A stretch of DNA of 9,048 nt. Source: Methanolinea sp. (GTDB lineage Archaea > Halobacteriota > Methanomicrobia > Methanomicrobiales > Methanospirillaceae). Within the stretch, counting starts at the first letter, position 1, and the number at the start of each line of letters is the position of its first letter. The stretch spans positions 1-9,048 of the forward strand of contig DUGV01000139.1 of the NCBI GenBank assembly GCA_013331225.1, read 5' to 3'. The notes beneath the pieces were generated by a model that made no database searches, was not told the origin of the DNA, and saw only the letters and a program-made list of their open reading frames with translations. This document shows positions 5,505 through 9,048 of this stretch, piece after piece. The position numbers were made by a program, and so were the translations under genes.

Positions 5505-6376
5505 CCGGAATGCTGCCCGCCGGGTTTCCGGTCGGAGAGATGCAGGCGCCGTTCAAGTGGATGCTCATCCACGCCGCACGCTTCCAGGGGATGATCCGCG
5601 TGCAGGCACCTGATGGGGAGGGGCATGTCCTTGTCAGAAAGGGCACCCCGATGGGCTGTTCCTTCCGGAGGGGGAGCGAGGATCTGAAAGGAGAGGCTGC
5701 ATACCAGCACATACTCAGCTTTCCCGTCATCGACCTCTCCATCCACAGGTATACCACCGAAGAGATGGAAGAGGCCATTCGGCTGCTCCAGGCATCTGGT
5801 TCGGTTTGTGGAGGGGGAGGCGCGGGACCTGCATACGGATCCGGTGGTCAACCCGGGGAAACAGGATCTGCGACAGGGGAAGAGCGTTCTCCCCTGCCCC
5901 CTGCAGAAGCTGATGCGCCGACTGCGCCGGTCGAAAAGAGCAGGCATACCGCCGCCGGCACGAGGGAGACCTCTCCCGGGTCTCTCGAGGAGGCCCCAAT
6001 GGTCCTCCCCAGCGGCCTGGATGTCGAGAACCTCGCCCACCTGCTCCTGGGGCGCATGCTCAGGCTCCAGGGGGTCCAGGCGGTCTCGATCTTCGGCAGG
6101 GGCAAGTCGGTGCTCTCCATAGGGGACGTGGAACTCGACTCCCTGGTGGTTCTCGCAGAGGACATGCTCCATGCTGCGAAAGATATAAGCTCCGTCATGC
6201 GTACCGGCGCATTCGTCCACCTGACCCTGCAGATACCTGCCGGGAAGGTAATCATCGCACCCTATTTCAACGAGTATATCTGCATCCTCACCAGTCCCGG
6301 GGTCAACCTCGGCCAGATACGAAAGATCTTAAAAGAGATCCCGGAAACCGGGAGCCCGGGGAGGACCGTTTCCTGA
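5501..6376 (+). CDS. Two-domain protein: uncharacterised N-terminal domain + linker + roadblock/LC7 domain
   Basis: A 291-residue soluble protein. Residues 1-98 form a compact alpha/beta domain (LPAGFPVGEMQAPFKWML... FSFPVIDLSIHR type) that I cannot place with confidence; it may be related to the archaeal DUF2226 or bacterial DUF4388/PATAN-like domains. Residues about 100-170 are a Gly/Pro/Ala/Ser/Glu-rich, probably disordered linker (GGGGAGPAYGSGG near 104-116). Residues about 172-282 are a roadblock/LC7 domain ending in TSPGVNLGQIRKILK (264-278), matching the motif of the preceding 115-residue protein. The ATG overlaps the upstream stop, and its own stop shares a base with the next ATG (TGATG at 6374-6378), so the three products are probably made in a fixed ratio. 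The N-terminal domain may bind the effector or GTPase. Overall function is unknown. Confidence 0.7.
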   Translation: MTGMLPAGFPVGEMQAPFKWMLIHAARFQGMIRVQAPDGEGHVLVRKGTPMGCSFRRGSEDLKGEAAYQHILSFPVIDLSIHRYTTEEMEEAIRLLQASGSVCGGGGAGPAYGSGGQPGETGSATGEERSPLPPAEADAPTAPVEKSRHTAAGTRETSPGSLEEAPMVLPSGLDVENLAHLLLGRMLRLQGVQAVSIFGRGKSVLSIGDVELDSLVVLAEDMLHAAKDISSVMRTGAFVHLTLQIPAGKVIIAPYFNEYICILTSPGVNLGQIRKILKEIPETGSPGRTVS

Positions 6377-7035
6377 TGTACCGTATTCTCATCGTGGACG
6401 ACAACCCGGCCATTACCGATATCCTTGCAAGGATGGTGAGGCACGAGGGGTTGGAGGCGATCGAGGCCCATTCCGGAGAGGAGGCGCTTGCCATCCTTGG
6501 CCAGGATCACCCTGACCTCATCTTCCTCGACATCCTGATGGAACCAATGGACGGGTGGGAGACTCTTGACAGGATCAAGCGGGACAAACGGACTGCCGAT
6601 ATCCCGGTGATGATGATCACCGCAAAAAGCCTCGACCCCGCAGAGGTCCAGGCTCACACCGCGCACTTCGAGGACTATATCCAGAAGCCTGTCACCAGGC
6701 GGGAACTCTGCAGGGTTATCAGGCAGTATTTCAGGAAAGAGTCGGAGATTATCGACGAGGTGGAGAAGGCCCGCCTGTCCGGTATGGATGCCGGTCTCGT
6801 CGACGAGTTCCGGAGACTCTCGAGGGATATAGAAGTTCACCAGAGACTTTTGCTCCTGCTCTGGAACGTTTACCGGACAAGGGAAGATGACGATCCGCAG
6901 AGGCCTGATCTCCTCGAGGCCATCGGGCGCATGGAGGCGGCTCAGAATGCCATGAGGAGTCGTCATCATGAGATCAGGACCCGGATCAGGTCCCAGGGGA
7001 AAGGGTGCGGAAGCGAAGGCGAGACCGGTGGCTAG
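6376..7035 (+). CDS. Response regulator: receiver domain with a helical C-terminal extension
   Basis: A 219-residue cytoplasmic protein. Residues 1-120 are a complete CheY-like receiver: acidic pair D8/D9 in ILIVDDN, phospho-acceptor D52 in LIFLDILMEPMDGWE, T82 in MMITAKS and K104 in YIQKPVTRRE. All phosphotransfer residues are present, so it should be phosphorylatable. Residues about 121-219 are highly charged and helical (probable coiled coil: VEKARLSG, LVDEFRRLSRDIEVHQRLLL, ... IGRMEAAQNAMRSRHHEIRT). There is no helix-turn-helix, GGDEF, HD-GYP or other known output, so it probably acts through protein contacts. The start overlaps the preceding stop. No histidine kinase is in the window, so the phosphodonor is an orphan kinase elsewhere. 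Likely partners are the roadblock and HAMP proteins of the same cluster. Confidence 0.88.
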   Translation: MYRILIVDDNPAITDILARMVRHEGLEAIEAHSGEEALAILGQDHPDLIFLDILMEPMDGWETLDRIKRDKRTADIPVMMITAKSLDPAEVQAHTAHFEDYIQKPVTRRELCRVIRQYFRKESEIIDEVEKARLSGMDAGLVDEFRRLSRDIEVHQRLLLLLWNVYRTREDDDPQRPDLLEAIGRMEAAQNAMRSRHHEIRTRIRSQGKGCGSEGETGG

Positions 7036-7071
7036 GGGCATTGGTCACAGCCGCATCGTGGACCTGATTGC

Positions 7072-7524
7072 ATGAAGAACCTCCTCCTTGGCATCGGCAA
7101 CCCTCTCCGGAAGGATGACGGTGCAGGGAATTACGTGGCAAAATCTTTCCGGAAAGCGGGCTGGCAAGTGATCGACTGCGGGACTGCCCCCGAAAATTTC
7201 TCGGGAACAGTGAGGCGCCACCACCCGGATCTTCTCGTCCTCGTGGACGCCGCGGACATGGGTCTCGCCCCGGGGGAGTTTGCGATCATCCCGAAGGAGA
7301 AGATCAGGGATGTGGGGATTGGTACCCACCAGCTCCCGCTCGATATCTTCATCGACTTTCTCGGGGATGCCCCGGGTGCCACTCTCGTGATTGGAATCCA
7401 GCCTCTGCGGATAGAGACGGGGGAAGGCCTCACTCCCGCGGTCAGGGAAGGTGTGGACCGGCTCATTGGAATCCTCGAGAAAGGAAAGGTCGGGAGTATT
7501 CCGGTGCTTACCGGGGAGTCCTGA
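7072..7524 (+). CDS. hycI: HycI-type [NiFe]-hydrogenase maturation endopeptidase
   Basis: A 150-residue cytoplasmic protease that removes the C-terminal tail of a [NiFe]-hydrogenase large subunit once nickel is inserted. The family signature GIGNPLRKDDGAG (7-19) supplies the first metal-binding acid (D16), VDAADMG (58-64) the second (D62), and GTHQLPL (84-90) the histidine (H86); these correspond to the three nickel-sensing ligands known in HybD/HycI. GIQPLRIETG (near residues 104-113) is also typical. The length is normal for the family (about 150-160). It starts 36 bases after the response regulator; no clear box A or strong ribosome binding site is visible in that gap, so it may be read through from upstream. 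It converges on a membrane hydrogenase operon, its likely client, although the large subunit is not in view. The HycI subgroup (rather than HyaD/HybD/FrcD) is judged from the DDGAG and THQLPL motifs. Confidence 0.88.
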   Translation: MKNLLLGIGNPLRKDDGAGNYVAKSFRKAGWQVIDCGTAPENFSGTVRRHHPDLLVLVDAADMGLAPGEFAIIPKEKIRDVGIGTHQLPLDIFIDFLGDAPGATLVIGIQPLRIETGEGLTPAVREGVDRLIGILEKGKVGSIPVLTGES

Positions 7525-7558
7525 TTGTCGTTTCGGGTGGGTGCAGGTTTCCCGGATG

Positions 7559-7576
7559 TGGGGTAGCACCACCCCA
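7559..7576. repeat. Short inverted repeat between convergent genes
   Basis: TGGGGT (7559-7564) and ACCCCA (7571-7576) form a 6-bp GC-rich stem with a 6-base loop, 34 bases after the maturation-protease stop. No T-tract follows on either strand. It could slow transcription from the left, but is weak as a terminator. Otherwise the 7525-7658 gap holds no gene that I can support. Confidence 0.35.
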
Positions 7577-7638
7577 TCACTATCAGGCGACTTTGGAGCT
7601 TACCTGCCTGCAATTCCAGGACCGCGCAGTCCCGGGTG

Positions 7639-7656
7639 AAAAAGGGACGAACCCTT
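7639..7656 (-). terminator. Hairpin with U-tract ending the hydrogenase operon
   Basis: Read on the - strand, AAGGG-TTCGT-CCCTT folds into a 5-bp stem with a 5-base loop, and the transcript runs on into a total of five U (complement of A 7639-7643). It begins 3 bases after the stop codon of the ferredoxin subunit. The position and U-run fit termination, with the hairpin possibly protecting the 3' end. Confidence 0.55.
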
Positions 7657-7658
7657 CC

Positions 7659-8063
7659 TCACTCCACGATCAGGTTCTCCGAGTACCGATCCTCGTCGGC
7701 AAGGAGGAACTCATCACCCATGGAGAGGCCGCCCTTCGGGCAGATACTGGTGCACTGGGAGCAGAAGATGCATTGCCCGACCCAGACCCGTATCTGTTTT
7801 GTTTCGGGGATGAGCTCTATTGCGTGGGAGGGGCAGACCTTCACGCACAGTCCGCACCCGATGCAGCAATCGTTTTTGTAGGTGATCTTGCCCCGGAAGT
7901 TCGGGGGGGTCGGGACCGGCGGAACGATTGTGGCCTTTCCCTCTCCCACAGCCTTCAGGAAACCTGTCACCGTTGGCGGGAGATACTTGGCCGGGAAGCG
8001 GTTGGTCGCAGGCTCGCGGAAGAGCTGGCGGACGAGTTCGGGGAACAGGGGCAGGAATTTCAT
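7659..8063 (-). CDS. Two-[4Fe-4S] ferredoxin subunit of a membrane-bound hydrogenase (NuoI/MbhN-like)
   Basis: A 134-residue electron-transfer subunit. The N-terminus has LFREPATNRFP (14-24), the PAT-x-x-(Y/F)P motif of NuoI-like hydrogenase subunits. After a proline-rich spacer (28-55) come two cluster motifs: C67-x2-C70-x2-C73-x3-C77-P and C98-x2-C101-x2-C104-x3-C108-P. Such subunits pass electrons between soluble ferredoxin and the small hydrogenase subunit on the cytoplasmic side of the membrane. The frame is open far upstream (to about 8609), but that region is the out-of-frame shadow of the NuoH-like gene. ATG 8063, overlapping its stop (ATGA, 8060-8063), is the natural start and fits family length. 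It is the last gene of its operon, with a terminator hairpin directly behind it. An adjacent NuoH-then-NuoI order fits Mbh-type clusters; EchF or another energy-converting hydrogenase remains possible. Confidence 0.88.
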   Translation of the reverse strand: MKFLPLFPELVRQLFREPATNRFPAKYLPPTVTGFLKAVGEGKATIVPPVPTPPNFRGKITYKNDCCIGCGLCVKVCPSHAIELIPETKQIRVWVGQCIFCSQCTSICPKGGLSMGDEFLLADEDRYSENLIVE

Positions 8064-9048
8064 GCCCCCACCCCCATGAGCGTGGGAAGCGCGGCATCTG
8101 CCATCAGGAGAAGGAGGCCTGTAAGCCCGATGACTGAAAGGTAGATCCAATAGACCGAGACTACCTGGTTGATGCGTAACCTTGCCATTCCCACCCGGAC
8201 GAGGGTGACCGAGAAGAACAGCACCAGGATTGCTTTCACGAGGAAGAACAGGATATCCGCGGGCAGCGCCAGCCACGGGGGCATCGCGAGGAATCCCGAG
8301 AGGTTCCACGGGAAAAAGATTGCAACGATCACGGCCGCGAGCACGAGTGTCTTTACCCCCTGGGCAAGGTAGAACATGGCAAGGTTCCTGCCCGAGTACT
8401 CCACCAGCAGGCCTCCTGCAAGTTCCGTCTCGGCTTCCTGGGTGTCGAATGGGATCCGGGAGAGCTCGGCCGGGGTGACGACCGCGAGCACCAGGAGGAG
8501 AAGGAGGATTCCTGCGATTCCCAGTGGCCCGACCACGGTCCATATGGGGTTTGCTGCCATGGTCCCGAGCGCAAACGGCGAGGAGAGACCGGCCGCCCCA
8601 AGGCGCCATGCGACACCGATAACGACAACCGCGAGCGGGAACTCGTAGGCGATCATTGTCACCATCTCGCGCTGGGCCCCGACCGTTGCATATGGAGATC
8701 CTGACGCAAAACCCCCTGCGACCATCGCAAGTGCGGGCACGGTCAGGAGATACATCACCAGCACCAGGTCTCCGTACATGCCGAGCACCGGCAGGAGGCT
8801 TCCCACCGGCAGGTAGAAGAGGATGACGATGCTTGATGCCAGCGCGATCAACGGTGATAAGTGGAAGACGGCCGAAATGGCGTTTGCAGGGACCACGTTC
8901 TCTTTTTGCAGAAGCTTGGCGACGTCGATAAACGGCTGTCGGATCGGCGGGCCGATCCTGGCCTGCATGTGGGCCGCAAGTTTCCGGTCCACGCCAAGAA
9001 GGAAGAGGCCGGCCGCCAGCGCAAAAAGGGAGAGCAGCACAAACCAGG
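8060..9048 (-). CDS. NuoH-like membrane subunit of an energy-converting hydrogenase (MbhM/EchB-like), 5' end outside the window
   Basis: About 328 residues are visible. The frame remains open to the window edge (W-F before the GTG at 9040), so the true start is probably just outside, with only a few residues of helix 1 missing. This is the membrane anchor that meets the hydrogenase module and helps carry ions. Signatures are KLAAHMQARIGPPIRQPFID with KLLQKE after it (the quinone-loop/GPP motif of complex I subunit 1), a MVTMIAYEFPL segment, and the acidic loop DTQEAETELAGGLLVEYSGR, typical of hydrogenase NuoH homologues. About eight hydrophobic helices are evident. The stop overlaps the start of the ferredoxin gene by 4 bases. 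The absence of NuoB/C/D-like genes between the two subunits argues against the Ech order (where NuoB follows NuoH) and for an Mbh order (...J-K-L-M-N). The catalytic subunits should lie just beyond 9048. Confidence 0.88.
   Translation of the reverse strand, partial: WFVLLSLFALAAGLFLLGVDRKLAAHMQARIGPPIRQPFIDVAKLLQKENVVPANAISAVFHLSPLIALASSIVILFYLPVGSLLPVLGMYGDLVLVMYLLTVPALAMVAGGFASGSPYATVGAQREMVTMIAYEFPLAVVVIGVAWRLGAAGLSSPFALGTMAANPIWTVVGPLGIAGILLLLLVLAVVTPAELSRIPFDTQEAETELAGGLLVEYSGRNLAMFYLAQGVKTLVLAAVIVAIFFPWNLSGFLAMPPWLALPADILFFLVKAILVLFFSVTLVRVGMARLRINQVVSVYWIYLSVIGLTGLLLLMADAALPTLMGVGA

Noticed and set aside
5803..6010. Gly/Pro-rich stretch considered as a DNA repeat or recombination scar
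   Set aside because: No repeat unit recurs at the DNA level and the reading frame is intact, so it is best explained as a disordered interdomain linker.
5459..6220. Long open frame on the - strand (253 codons) opposite the roadblock fusion gene
   Set aside because: No recognisable motif and biased composition. The + strand frame has a roadblock domain and translational coupling on both sides.
8064..8609. Upstream extension of the ferredoxin-subunit frame
   Set aside because: It would overlap the NuoH-like gene in another frame and adds 182 low-complexity residues. ATG 8063 gives the normal family length and a standard ATGA junction.
1..9048. Search for CRISPR arrays, tRNA/rRNA genes, insertion sequences and toxin-antitoxin pairs
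   Set aside because: No regularly spaced direct repeats, cloverleaf-like segments, terminal inverted repeats with a transposase, or small paired toxin/antitoxin genes were seen by eye.

Overview
The window looks like chromosomal DNA of a high-GC methanogenic archaeon, most plausibly Methanomicrobiales; this is inferred from gene content, not from a marker gene. The evidence is: archaeal promoter architecture (purine-rich BRE plus AT-rich box A about 25-30 bases upstream of apparently leaderless ATG starts), GGAGG/GGTG-type ribosome binding sites, roadblock/LC7 proteins of archaeal style, a HycI-type hydrogenase maturation protease, and the NuoH-like and NuoI-like subunits of a membrane-bound energy-converting hydrogenase. 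No rRNA, tRNA, CRISPR array or insertion sequence was seen.

Region 1 (about 140-4492, + strand) is a four-gene, operon-like sulfur module. It has an SLC13-family permease with two RCK-C domains between its membrane halves, a metallo-beta-lactamase protein fused to two rhodanese domains (persulfide dioxygenase/sulfurtransferase type), and two short membrane proteins that together correspond to the two halves of a YeeE/YedE (thiosulfate/sulfur-species) transporter. The layout resembles bacterial sulfide/persulfide-detoxification operons (ETHE1-like enzyme + rhodanese + paired YeeE/YedE). A role in importing or handling reduced inorganic sulfur is inferred from this. The 3' end of an unrecognised gene precedes it (1-137).

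Region 2 (4493-4693) is a 201-base gap with short palindromes and a box A. It opens a second + strand cluster (4694-7035): a small two-helix membrane protein ending in a HAMP domain, a stand-alone roadblock/LC7 protein, a longer protein with an N-terminal uncharacterised domain, low-complexity linker and C-terminal roadblock/LC7 domain, and a response regulator with a helical, non-DNA-binding C-terminus. The last three genes are translationally coupled by ATGA/TGATG overlaps. The cluster has no kinase, no receptor ligand domain and no small GTPase in view, and is the least understood part of the window.

Region 3 (7072-9048) concerns hydrogenase. A HycI-type maturation endopeptidase on + faces, tail to tail, the end of a hydrogenase operon on -, in which a NuoH-like membrane subunit (running off the window) overlaps a NuoI-like two-cluster ferredoxin subunit. 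The H-then-I order at the operon end fits Mbh-type better than Ech-type hydrogenases. A hairpin with a U-tract directly after the ferredoxin gene is a good terminator candidate.
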